This document shows, one piece after another, positions 57,268 through 64,000 of a stretch of DNA of 64,000 bases. The stretch's first letter is position 1, and every line of letters begins with the position of its first letter. A program made the position numbers and the translations under genes. The notes below the pieces were generated by a model. It was not told the origin of the DNA. It searched no databases and saw nothing but the letters and a program-made list of their open reading frames with translations. The DNA comes from a virus: positions 124,001 through 188,000 of the IMG/VR virus record IMGVR_UViG_3300035681_000001; one strand, given 5' to 3'.

Positions 57268-57463
57268 GAAACTAGGTTTTACTATACAAGCACCCCAACG
57301 AATTGCTAGATGTCATCACTGTAGGGAATCCATTAAGCCAGGTGAAGTTTCAGTGGTATTAACTACTGAAACCCACGGTAAGCTTTCAAGGTTGTATATA
57401 CACCTTAAGTGTTACTTAAACCTAGTACCTGAAGTACTCCAACTAACCAACTCAACTCCATGA
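57266..57463 (+). CDS. Small zinc-finger protein
   Basis: 65 residues. ARCHHCRESIKPGEVSVVL and then YIHLKC give C-x2-C...H-x2-C, as in PARP-type or LIM-like zinc fingers. A start one codon upstream (57263) is also possible. ATGA overlap with the next gene. Confidence 0.6.
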   Translation: MKLGFTIQAPQRIARCHHCRESIKPGEVSVVLTTETHGKLSRLYIHLKCYLNLVPEVLQLTNSTP

Positions 57464-57801
57464 CTAAATTTGCAAAATGGGTACTGTGGAACAGCACCCA
57501 ACTAACACTCACTTGCCTGTGGCTATTTGCAGGTCTCGAATGGGCTGGAAACTTAGTGCGTTTTTACTTGGTAGTAGTTTTAGTCCTCAGTTTAGTGTTT
57601 GTACTAACTGCACCTAAAGAAAGCAAAGCATTTAAAGAGGTACAAAAAGAAGGACGCAGTGTAAGTAAACAACTTTCCATCACTATTGACCTCATTACAA
57701 TCTGTTTGTTGGCATCACAAGGTGAATTCTGGTTTGCTGCTATAGCTCTTGGGGTCACTGGACTTGAGTCATACGTTTTTGATAAAACACCCACTGCTTA
57801 A
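57460..57801 (+). CDS. Membrane protein
   Basis: 113 residues with two N-terminal membrane helices (LTCLWLFAGLEWAGNLVRFY, LVVVLVLSLVFVL) and a third near residue 90. Unknown. Confidence 0.6.
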   Translation: MTKFAKWVLWNSTQLTLTCLWLFAGLEWAGNLVRFYLVVVLVLSLVFVLTAPKESKAFKEVQKEGRSVSKQLSITIDLITICLLASQGEFWFAAIALGVTGLESYVFDKTPTA

Positions 57802-57815
57802 TCACTGCAACCTCA

Positions 57816-58019
57816 ATGGATCCAGTAAAACCAGCACACAACTCTAAAAGGTTAATTACTGAACACTTAGCTGCACTAACTCGTGTAGTACTAGTAAACG
57901 TAGAAACCGGGCGGTTTCCACTGACTGTGGACCACCACTGTGGTTGGCTAGACCTAAATGCTATTACCGAAAGCTGTACTGGAATCTTAGAGCTGTCCGG
58001 TGCAGCCAAGTATAAATAG
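57816..58019 (+). CDS. Small hypothetical protein
   Basis: 67 residues; ETGRFPLTVDHHCGWLDL in the middle. ATG follows TGCAACCTCA. Unknown. Confidence 0.5.
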   Translation: MDPVKPAHNSKRLITEHLAALTRVVLVNVETGRFPLTVDHHCGWLDLNAITESCTGILELSGAAKYK

Positions 58020-58040
58020 GACTACCTTAAAAGTAAGTGG

Positions 58041-58346
58041 GTGGACGTAAGCTCTTTTAGTGAAGAAGACCTTGCAAACCTAGAAACAGCTAACGCTAAC
58101 TATGAAGGCCTGAAAGAAATGGCTAAACACCATCGTAGAGAAGCAGAAGAAGTCCGCAGAAAAGCAGGGCGTGCGTTGAACGCACTGAACACACTAGAAC
58201 AAGAGTTCTTAAAAAGGGTAACTGGTGCTATAAAAGATTTTGAAAAAGCTAATCCCGCTATAAAACTAGAAGACCTGAAAAAGCTAATAGCCGAACAAAC
58301 TGTAGGTTCAGTAGAACAAGTCCAAAAAGAGCTCAAACTCCAATGA
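58041..58346 (+). CDS. Coiled-coil protein, GTG start
   Basis: 101 residues, a long charged helix throughout (KHHRREAEEVRRKAG, LEDLKKLIAEQT). Start GTG 58041. ATGA overlap with next. Unknown. Confidence 0.6.
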   Translation: MDVSSFSEEDLANLETANANYEGLKEMAKHHRREAEEVRRKAGRALNALNTLEQEFLKRVTGAIKDFEKANPAIKLEDLKKLIAEQTVGSVEQVQKELKLQ

Positions 58347-58606
58347 AATTAGCCTGCCTCGTAGCACAAGACATCAGAAGTGAACTAATAAGCAAAGACC
58401 TAACCACTCTAATCTCACAACTACAAAAATACAAAGAACAAGGCTGGGAAAGCTTTTCGGCAGACACAGACACAGACTACTCCTTAATGAGATGGGAACT
58501 AGAAACAGACGAAGCATATTTACTCCGAACGAATAAAAACTCACGATACGAAATGTATCTTCAACTCAAAAAAGAATTTGAATCCCATGAAATACCGCAT
58601 TGTTAA
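58343..58606 (+). CDS. Acidic hypothetical protein
   Basis: 87 residues; LISQLQKYKEQGWESFS is like a stretch in the gene at 23554. Asp/Thr repeat (SADTDTDY). Unknown. Confidence 0.55.
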   Translation: MKLACLVAQDIRSELISKDLTTLISQLQKYKEQGWESFSADTDTDYSLMRWELETDEAYLLRTNKNSRYEMYLQLKKEFESHEIPHC

Positions 58607-59054
58607 AAGAACTGGTACAACCACTACGTACTACATAGAAGAAAGGTTTCTGTGGTTCTTCTGGAGACGCTTGTGTCCATCTATAGTAAGAGGTACTTAT
58701 TATGAAGCAAATCAAACCCTTAAGGAACGTTTAACTCCACCAATTTATGAATACCTAAAACCTAACCTAAAACCTAACCCAAAGCCCACCAAAGAACCCA
58801 CCAAACAACTTAACCTAGAGCAGTACTGTACTCCCTTAGTAGTAGGTATTTTTGAAGATGGTAATAGACTAACAGGGAAACTGTTTTGCAAAGAAGGTGA
58901 TTACTTTATCGAGACCTTAGGTGTTAACGTATGGCACCACGAGTGCTACGGTCCATTCACTAGTACAGGTGAAGGTAAGGAAAATTATCGAGGACCTAAC
59001 CTAGTAAAAGCACAACGTCTACCACACCCTACTTCAAACCAATGCTTAAACTGA
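58587..59054 (+). CDS. Hypothetical protein
   Basis: 155 residues from ATG 58587. Two parts: MKYRIVKRTGTTTTYYIEER with FLWFFWRR (a short beta-hairpin domain known from phage proteins), then a KPNPKPTKEPTK linker and a beta-rich end. Overlaps the previous gene by 20 bases. Confidence 0.55.
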   Translation: MKYRIVKRTGTTTTYYIEERFLWFFWRRLCPSIVRGTYYEANQTLKERLTPPIYEYLKPNLKPNPKPTKEPTKQLNLEQYCTPLVVGIFEDGNRLTGKLFCKEGDYFIETLGVNVWHHECYGPFTSTGEGKENYRGPNLVKAQRLPHPTSNQCLN

Positions 59055-59377
59055 AACAACTCTGGTTGCAAGGGGTTCAGACGCTCCTGACTTTTATACT
59101 AAACACAGTTATTGAGGGGCTTAAACTATTCATTAAACTAGGAGAACTAATTGGTCGTGTTTTTCGCCTTGATAGATTAAGTATTGGAGACTATACACAT
59201 TACGCAATACTAATCTGGGCAGGTGGCGTGTTGTTAACTTTAGTAGGCTGGGTGGTTAACCTAGGCAAAGTACTCTTTGCTATTCCACCCCACCTACAAG
59301 ACGTAACGACTTTGTACGCACTACGAGTGATTGGTATCCCCGCCGTGCCTTTGGGTGCAGCACTAGGATTTTTCTAA
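59042..59377 (+). CDS. Membrane protein
   Basis: 111 residues with membrane segments near residues 12-35, 60-85 and 95-111. Overlaps the previous gene by 13 bases; ends 2 bases before the next. Unknown. Confidence 0.55.
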   Translation: MLKLKQLWLQGVQTLLTFILNTVIEGLKLFIKLGELIGRVFRLDRLSIGDYTHYAILIWAGGVLLTLVGWVVNLGKVLFAIPPHLQDVTTLYALRVIGIPAVPLGAALGFF

Positions 59378-59379
59378 CC

Positions 59380-60342
59380 ATGACATTTAAGCCAGGAACT
59401 TCAGAAGATCGTGCTCTAGGAGCTTTTATTGGTCTAGCTGTAGGAGATGCTTTAGGTGCTGCAGTTGAGTTTTGCACAAAAGGTAAGTACGAACCTCTAA
59501 CCGACTACCGAGATGGTGGGCCATTTAACTTGATTGGAGGACAGTGGACTGATGACACCTCACAAGCTATTTGCATAGCTGAATGGCTGTTAGGGGACTT
59601 TTTATCCGTAGGTAACCTAAGAGACCGTTTTTGTGAATGGCTGTACACAGGTAAAAATTCTTCTACAGGGGTCGCCTTTGACATCGGTAATGGTACCCGT
59701 CAAGTATTAGAACAACACCGTGTTAGGCAAGTAAACCATAGAACCTTAGAAAACTCTGGAGGTAACAACGCAATTATGCGTTTAGCTCCAGTGGCTCTTC
59801 GGTATTACAACAATTTTCGTGAGGCTTTGATTTATGCACGTCAAAGTGGTGAAGCAACCCACAGTCATAATTCTTCAGTAGACTCCGTAAGCCTACTGAT
59901 TGCGATACTGATAACAGCTATTCGTGCAGAAGTAGACTTACCTAAGGTCATAGCAGGCTTAGCTGTAGCAGGTTTACTGCCAGAAGATTCTGAGCTTCGG
60001 CTCCAGTTCATGAAACTCGTCCACCAAGGAAGTCTAGCTCCAGACATCATCAACGTTGATGGGTACTCAATCACTACGTTGTTGGCTGCTACACAATCTT
60101 TCCTGAGAACTCACACTTTTGAAGAATGCGTTTTAGACGCTGTCAATAAAGGTGGTGATACTGACTCTGTAGGTGCTGTAGCAGGTCAAATAGCCGGTGC
60201 TTACTATGGGTACTCTCAAATACCTGAACGGTTCTTGACTAAACTGTGGGATCACAATCGACTAGTTGGCCTCGGTATCCAGCTAATAAATGAACGTAAA
60301 TGTTGGACTAAGGCTGATTTCTTGGAGTTTTTCCTGCAATGA
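59380..60342 (+). CDS. ADP-ribosylglycohydrolase (DraG/ARH family)
   Basis: 320 residues, family-typical. GAFIGLAVGDALGAAVEF, QWTDDTSQA (metal-binding TDDT), GGNNAIMRLAP, THSHNSSVDS and NKGGDTDSVGAVAGQIAGAYYG, the second metal site GDTDS, are all in order. The enzyme removes ADP-ribose from proteins or nucleic acids using two Mg ions. In the element it may reverse host ADP-ribosylation used in regulation or defence, alongside the macro-domain protein at 39117. The Asn in GGNNAIM is an unusual variant of the family's GNGSIM. Confidence 0.93.
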   Translation: MTFKPGTSEDRALGAFIGLAVGDALGAAVEFCTKGKYEPLTDYRDGGPFNLIGGQWTDDTSQAICIAEWLLGDFLSVGNLRDRFCEWLYTGKNSSTGVAFDIGNGTRQVLEQHRVRQVNHRTLENSGGNNAIMRLAPVALRYYNNFREALIYARQSGEATHSHNSSVDSVSLLIAILITAIRAEVDLPKVIAGLAVAGLLPEDSELRLQFMKLVHQGSLAPDIINVDGYSITTLLAATQSFLRTHTFEECVLDAVNKGGDTDSVGAVAGQIAGAYYGYSQIPERFLTKLWDHNRLVGLGIQLINERKCWTKADFLEFFLQ

Positions 60343-60367
60343 AATCACACGAAATCTTTCAACCACA

Positions 60368-60661
60368 ATGAAAGTACGGCTTAAAACAACTGAATTTACT
60401 TTCCCTAGCCTGAAAACTCAAAGGGTTTAAGCGAGAACTTTAAACACTCCTTGAAAGCTCAGAAACAGTAAAAGCCATTGAAGCTTGGTACGAGTCTTAC
60501 CGCAGTATTCCAGTGGAAAAGTTTCTAGAGTGCACACCGATCCATGAACATAAAGCCCTAGTAGAGAGCATAGATGAAAAGCTAAAGATGCTGAATAGTG
60601 CTAAAAACTTAATAACTGTTCACCTCCAACTTAAAAGTGATGAAACTGTCTGCCATCAAAC
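60368..60661 (+). pseudogene. Decayed small gene
   Basis: Three frames in turn carry protein-like text: MKVRLKTTEFTFPSLKTQ, then ENSKGLSENFKHSLKAQK, then ETVKAIEAWYESYRSIP, VEKFLECTPIHEHKALVES to 60661. At least two frameshifts are needed to join them. Probably a dead gene. Confidence 0.5.
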
Positions 60662-61017
60662 CACCACCTGAATACGGTTGGATATGCTGTGTGGCCTCTG
60701 AAAATAAACGCTGGGCACTGGGAGTGTATCCAGTAATGTTTGGTTATCGAGTAAGAGGCTGCTTAGTAAACTCCAGTAGTGTTTGTATTGACTACTGTGC
60801 AGCAAACCAAACTGACTTTTTAGCAGAGCTCTTTTTGGTACTTCAACTAATACTAGAACAACTACCAGAAGACACCACTGAAACAGAAATGTCAAGGCTA
60901 ATGCCAGGTTATACCACCAGACCTATCAACCAAGATGCTTGTTGGAGTACATTACGTAACCTAGCAATACAAGACCAAGCACTAGAAAAGTTACACAACT
61001 TACGTAAACACTCTTAA
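60640..61017 (+). CDS. Hypothetical protein
   Basis: 125 residues from ATG 60640. PPPEYGWICCVASENKRWAL near the start, hydrophobic centre (FLAELFLVLQLILEQL). Unknown. Confidence 0.55.
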   Translation: MKLSAIKPPPEYGWICCVASENKRWALGVYPVMFGYRVRGCLVNSSSVCIDYCAANQTDFLAELFLVLQLILEQLPEDTTETEMSRLMPGYTTRPINQDACWSTLRNLAIQDQALEKLHNLRKHS

Positions 61018-61021
61018 TCAC

Positions 61022-61231
61022 ATGACTTACCAGCACCACCAATTAAATGATCAACTAGTCAAACTCAAAGATCAAATTCGTGAGCTTTACTCATACATAG
61101 CCAGCGAAGCTTTTATACGTTTACCTGAAGAAGAACGTGAGCTGCTAATAATGCAACTAGAGCAAATGCAGGCTCTATACGAAACGATACAAAAACGAGT
61201 GTCAATCCAGTTGAAGTATTTGAAAAACTAG
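61022..61231 (+). CDS. Small coiled-coil protein
   Basis: 69 residues, helical with heptads (LNDQLVKLKDQIRELYSYI, LLIMQLEQMQALYETI). Unknown. Confidence 0.55.
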   Translation: MTYQHHQLNDQLVKLKDQIRELYSYIASEAFIRLPEEERELLIMQLEQMQALYETIQKRVSIQLKYLKN

Positions 61232-61248
61232 GTCGTCCAGAGTAGAAT

Positions 61249-61266
61249 TGGTGTGGAACCACACCA
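61249..61266 (+). other. Intergenic hairpin
   Basis: TGGTGTGG-AA-CCACACCA, perfect 8-bp palindrome, 18 bases after the preceding stop. No T-run follows. The rest of the 135-base gap shows nothing clear. Confidence 0.5.
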
Positions 61267-61366
61267 GTTAGTCAGCTTAACACGTGCGTACGAGAGCGCC
61301 GTTTTTTCAAATAAGCTGCTAAGTACCTTAAACCAACAAATCACAAACCTCACTTACCTCTGAGTC

Positions 61367-61594
61367 ATGCTAAACAATAGGGTTAGCAGCGGGCGGAATC
61401 CTAACTGGCAGCCCACATGCAGTACATGTAACTACCTTATACGTCCAACCGACTGTAGTCACAACGGTGGATGGTGCGGGCATCTCCAAAACCGTGTACG
61501 TCCTCAGCCGGGTTGGCCTAGTGGCTTTACTCCCAGCGTGTCGAGTACAGGCGGGTGCGACCTGTTTTCATCACTACTACCACAACCTGTGTAA
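61367..61594 (+). CDS. Small Cys-rich protein
   Basis: 75 residues. CSTCNYLIRPTDCSHNGGWC, then GFTPSVSSTGGCDL: four or five Cys and a His fit a zinc-binding knuckle. This composition is seen in small cyanobacterial and phage proteins. ATG at 61367 after AGTC. Confidence 0.6.
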   Translation: MLNNRVSSGRNPNWQPTCSTCNYLIRPTDCSHNGGWCGHLQNRVRPQPGWPSGFTPSVSSTGGCDLFSSLLPQPV

Positions 61595-61672
61595 ACACTT
61601 AGGTAAGTACGTGTATCCTATTAACTCAGTATCTCACTACCATACCATAAACCCAATTTACTACTCATCCTT

Positions 61673-61945
61673 TTGCAAATCACCTACCTAATCGAAGAAG
61701 TACCTGAACTAAGCACCACTCACAGTCCCCTAACAATACCAGAAAACCTATTTGAACAATATGACTGGGAAGAAGAACTAGTACGCCAAGCTGCACAGGT
61801 TTACTACTTTGGTCAATCAGGCTGGGCTTGTGAGCACGGCTGGCCACTAACTTTTTCAGTGTGGTGCGACCAAACCACGTTGCTAACTAAACGTATAGTT
61901 TTTGTACTAGATGGACAAGACCCACCTGAATTTGATATTACGTAA
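61673..61945 (+). CDS. Small Trp-rich protein, TTG start
   Basis: 90 residues. AAQVYYFGQSGWACEHGWPL recalls FYVCQSGWPAL in the gene at 43171, so they may be distantly related. Start TTG 61673, weak. Unknown. Confidence 0.5.
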   Translation: MQITYLIEEVPELSTTHSPLTIPENLFEQYDWEEELVRQAAQVYYFGQSGWACEHGWPLTFSVWCDQTTLLTKRIVFVLDGQDPPEFDIT

Positions 61946-62097
61946 ACCATAAAGGAACTAGTATTCTTTACTTAGCGTTCTCAAAGCTTTCATAACCGTT
62001 GTGAGGTAAAAACTACTACCCTACTACCCACAACTACAAACCTTAGTTACGCAGACCTTAAAACCTTTAACAACAAAATAAAAAAGAAAAGTAAGTA

Positions 62098-62135
62098 GGG
62101 TAAAAACCAAAACCAAAACCAAAACCAACCAGCAA
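62098..62135 (+). promoter_or_regulatory. AAAACC-repeat leader
   Basis: GGGTAAAAACC then repeated AAAACC units and CAACCAGCAA to the start at 62136. Nearly identical to 41196-41232, 21 kb away. The rest of 61946-62097 holds no gene. Confidence 0.55.
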
Positions 62136-62645
62136 ATGGCTCATTTTCACGAACTGTACGTAGCTAAACTAGTAAACGAAGCTCAACTAAATAAAGATGT
62201 AGTAACTCCTGCAGCAAGCTACAAAATTGTGGCTCAAAACATTTTTCAAGACGCTGTAAATAACTTAAAAGCATTAGCTGCACAATACCAAAAAGATGTA
62301 ATTGAGCCTTTTTGTGATGAGTACGAAGTAAGATTTAACGCAGACTACTCATTGTTGTATACAACCTACGATTGGCTTGTTTTTATCGACAAAGAATGTA
62401 CATTAAACCATAAGCTACTTGAATACTTAACAAAAGGTAAAGTAGTAGACCACACAGAATATGAAGTGTGGGAAAAGTATGCAGAGTTTCTGTATCAACT
62501 GCCCCCTAATTTTGAAGTACGGCTGAAGAATATTCTAGAAACCCTAGACTACTTTAACTACCTGCATGAGCATCATATAACTCTTAATATGAAAAGCTAC
62601 ACAGGTAAAAAACCTACCACCACTAATGAAACCACAAACCCTTAA
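62136..62645 (+). CDS. Hypothetical protein
   Basis: 169 residues, helical with aromatic clusters (YDWLVFIDKECTLNHKLLEY). Ends in a Thr-rich tail. The next gene overlaps by 20 bases. Unknown. Confidence 0.6.
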   Translation: MAHFHELYVAKLVNEAQLNKDVVTPAASYKIVAQNIFQDAVNNLKALAAQYQKDVIEPFCDEYEVRFNADYSLLYTTYDWLVFIDKECTLNHKLLEYLTKGKVVDHTEYEVWEKYAEFLYQLPPNFEVRLKNILETLDYFNYLHEHHITLNMKSYTGKKPTTTNETTNP

Positions 62646-63045
62646 AAACAGAATCTTCAAGATTTTATTCCCCCAACAGTACGTAACTGACAAAGTAAAT
62701 GAGTCTCTGTGTGCTCTATTACCAGAGCTTATTGAATTTGTACGTAGCGAGCGGACTAAGTTTACGTTTAACTTAGGAGATGTAGACTATGAGTACGCAG
62801 ACGTTTTAGTAACGAAATTAGGAAGCTGCAACCTATCAACAGAAGTAGTATTCAAGTCAGGTACAGCTGAAGTAACTGTTTATACTGCCGATCACGGTGA
62901 TAGCGACGATACTGTGAGCTTGACAGATCTAGGACTTAAGTTGGTAAAACTCAAGAAAGAATTTGGAATTAATATGAACGACAGTATTTACGAAGGGGTG
63001 TGCTTACTCTACTCAACCAAAACAGCTGGTAGCCAATCAAGTTAA
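62626..63045 (+). CDS. Hypothetical protein
   Basis: 139 residues. Basic start (MKPQTLKNRIFKILFPQQ), then an alpha/beta part (TFNLGDVDYEYADVLVTKLG). The layout resembles the gene at 39776 (MFPRFFKQ... helical domain ending in a beta pair). Unknown. Confidence 0.6.
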   Translation: MKPQTLKNRIFKILFPQQYVTDKVNESLCALLPELIEFVRSERTKFTFNLGDVDYEYADVLVTKLGSCNLSTEVVFKSGTAEVTVYTADHGDSDDTVSLTDLGLKLVKLKKEFGINMNDSIYEGVCLLYSTKTAGSQSS

Positions 63046-63056
63046 CTGACCGACCA

Positions 63057-63230
63057 TTGAACTCATCACAAACCCGACGATTTAAACTTGAGTTGGTAAG
63101 GGACCTACTGATTGCTGCAGTAGTATTCAGCTGCTTACTAAACCTCAGTAAACCACCTAGTAAAAAACAGTGCTCTAATCCCAGCACTTACCGCACCACA
63201 CACGGCCTCAAAGTCCTTAATTGTTTTTAG
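63057..63230 (+). CDS. Small membrane protein, TTG start
   Basis: 57 residues with one membrane helix (DLLIAAVVFSCLLNL) and a Lys/Ser tail with two Cys. TTG start after CCGACCA. It ends 2 bases before the next start. Confidence 0.45.
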   Translation: MNSSQTRRFKLELVRDLLIAAVVFSCLLNLSKPPSKKQCSNPSTYRTTHGLKVLNCF

Positions 63231-63232
63231 TC

Positions 63233-63628
63233 ATGCGCAAGTCTATGAATTGGACTGCAGCTATTGCAGTAGCAGTAGTAGCAGTAGTAGGTGCATTAAT
63301 GTTTGTGCTGCCTCAATATGGAGTGTGGCAACAGTCTCTAGAAGGTAAAGCTGAACTACAAAAAGCCGAGTACACCCGCCAGGTTGCAGTGTTAGAGGCT
63401 CAGGCTAGGCTTGATAGCGCTGGTAAGCTAAAAGAAGTTCGTATCAAGGAAGCCGAAGGTATTGCAGAGTCCAATAAAATCATTGGGGCTAGTTTGAAGG
63501 ACAACCCGGAGTATTTGACCTTCCTGCAAATTCAGCACATTGCTGAGGGTGCTGCTGCAGGCAACAAGACTTATTTCGTAGCCCCTAACCAAGGCGGCCT
63601 GCCCGTTCTGACAACACCCTTAGGTTAG
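63233..63628 (+). CDS. Stomatin/prohibitin-like membrane protein
   Basis: 131 residues from ATG 63233; the TTG-type start at 63221 is less likely. An N-terminal membrane helix (AAIAVAVVAVVGALMFVL) leads to a long charged helix with VRIKEAEGIAESNKIIG and ends YLTFLQIQHIAEG...TYFVAPNQGGLPVL. This matches the C-terminal part of SPFH-family proteins without the SPFH domain itself. Phages carry such short forms, perhaps to alter host membranes or exclude competitors. Confidence 0.65.
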   Translation: MRKSMNWTAAIAVAVVAVVGALMFVLPQYGVWQQSLEGKAELQKAEYTRQVAVLEAQARLDSAGKLKEVRIKEAEGIAESNKIIGASLKDNPEYLTFLQIQHIAEGAAAGNKTYFVAPNQGGLPVLTTPLG

Positions 63629-63686
63629 TAAGAGATTTAAACCCCACTTAAGGTTTAATACTTACCAATCACCGCACTAATCTCAA

Positions 63687-64000
63687 ATGTCTACTAACAC
63701 CACTTTAACCAAAACAGCCACAACTGGTCAAATTCAATCTTTAAGCTCACTACCGCCACTGCCTTTTCAAATTGACTGGTCTGCAGTTTTTGAGTTGAAC
63801 CAAGCTGCTGGTTTTGATTATCCGATAACTCAAGAAATCCTTGAAAAAGACCTTAGTTTCTTAACACAAGAACAACAAGAAGCAAACTTACTGCACGTAG
63901 CTTTGTGGATAAAAAAGGAACCTGAGACCTTTAATATGAAGCAGTGGCACGACACAAGCACTAATACGTACCCTGAAACTTTTGAACAAGCGGCTCACTG
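63687..64000 (+). CDS. Hypothetical protein, cut by window end
   Basis: 104 codons are visible with no stop. Thr/Ser/Pro-rich start, then acidic helices (QEILEKDLSFLTQEQQEANLL). ATG at 63687 after ATCTCAA. Unknown. Confidence 0.6.
   Translation, partial: MSTNTTLTKTATTGQIQSLSSLPPLPFQIDWSAVFELNQAAGFDYPITQEILEKDLSFLTQEQQEANLLHVALWIKKEPETFNMKQWHDTSTNTYPETFEQAAH

Noticed and set aside
61460-61560. Possible tRNA (GCCGGGTTGGCCTAGTGGC stretch)
   Set aside because: No T-loop consensus and no matching acceptor stem; the segment fits the coding frame of the Cys-rich protein at 61367.
1-64000. Stop-codon reassignment (TAG, TGA or TAA read as sense)
   Set aside because: All three codons also end many well-placed genes in tight ATGA/TAATG overlaps, and all three occur as internal stops, so no single reassignment fits.

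Overview
The window reads as part of a large mobile element, most likely a large phage or phage-plasmid, of a cyanobacterium. Every gene I can support is on the + strand. Most genes are small (30-200 codons), densely packed and frequently overlap as ATGA, and the element carries two tRNA-Leu genes. The best host clue is an NblA-like gene at 16056, because NblA is specific to cyanobacteria and is also carried by some cyanophages. An AcrIII-1/DUF1874 ring nuclease at 12984 points to an element that faces type III CRISPR. I see no terminase, portal, capsid or tail gene here, so the replicon type is an inference.

Left part (1-20.3 kb). From 1 to 5.1 kb genes sit in single-gene cassettes. Each has a strong Rho-independent terminator (often with a GAAA loop), then within a few bases of its T-run a second short hairpin of recurring sequence (GTGGG...CCCAC with GTTAAC in the loop, or TTAGC-AATTCA-GCTAA), then the next start codon. 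A three-way-junction RNA candidate lies at 2322-2389. At 5.9-12.7 kb is a 2263-residue protein that joins a QDE-1/YonO-like RNA polymerase signature (GGDCDGD) to a C-terminal Pif1/RecD-type helicase. AcrIII-1, a duplicated two-gene module, NblA, tRNA-Leu(UAG) and a protein with an SSB-like acidic tail (ends DEDIKF) follow, then a group of membrane-protein genes ending at a terminator at 20.26 kb.

Middle (20.26-21.95 kb). About 1.1 kb has no gene but holds nested inverted repeats, 28-bp and 21-bp direct repeats and a perfect 7-bp palindrome stem: a candidate origin or control region. Broken genes follow.

Right part (21.9-64 kb). Long runs of small overlapping genes are separated by hairpins. 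Recognisable products are an ATP-grasp protein, RtcB RNA ligase, a metallophosphoesterase, a macro-domain protein, thymidylate kinase, a broken 2-deoxyribosyltransferase, a DUF4326 protein, a RecE/exonuclease VIII-type nuclease, a HicA-like protein, a DUF5662 protein, a DUF1190 lipoprotein with glutathionylspermidine-synthase-like partner, an ADP-ribosylglycohydrolase, a sigma region 4-like protein and a stomatin-like membrane protein. Two formylglycine-generating-enzyme-fold proteins 28 kb apart carry GC-rich C-terminal variable regions that differ almost only at NNY codons, the mark of a diversity-generating retroelement (DGR). Its reverse transcriptase and template are not in the window.

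Gene damage is frequent: six or seven reading frames are cut by one in-frame stop, at least three by one extra base in an A or T run, and one by a 61-bp tandem duplication. This is either real decay, recoding, or assembly error. The working picture is a self-reliant element with its own transcription enzyme, ssDNA-binding, nuclease, nucleotide and RNA-repair functions, counter-defence (AcrIII-1, macro, ADP-ribosylglycohydrolase, RtcB) and DGR-diversified display proteins.
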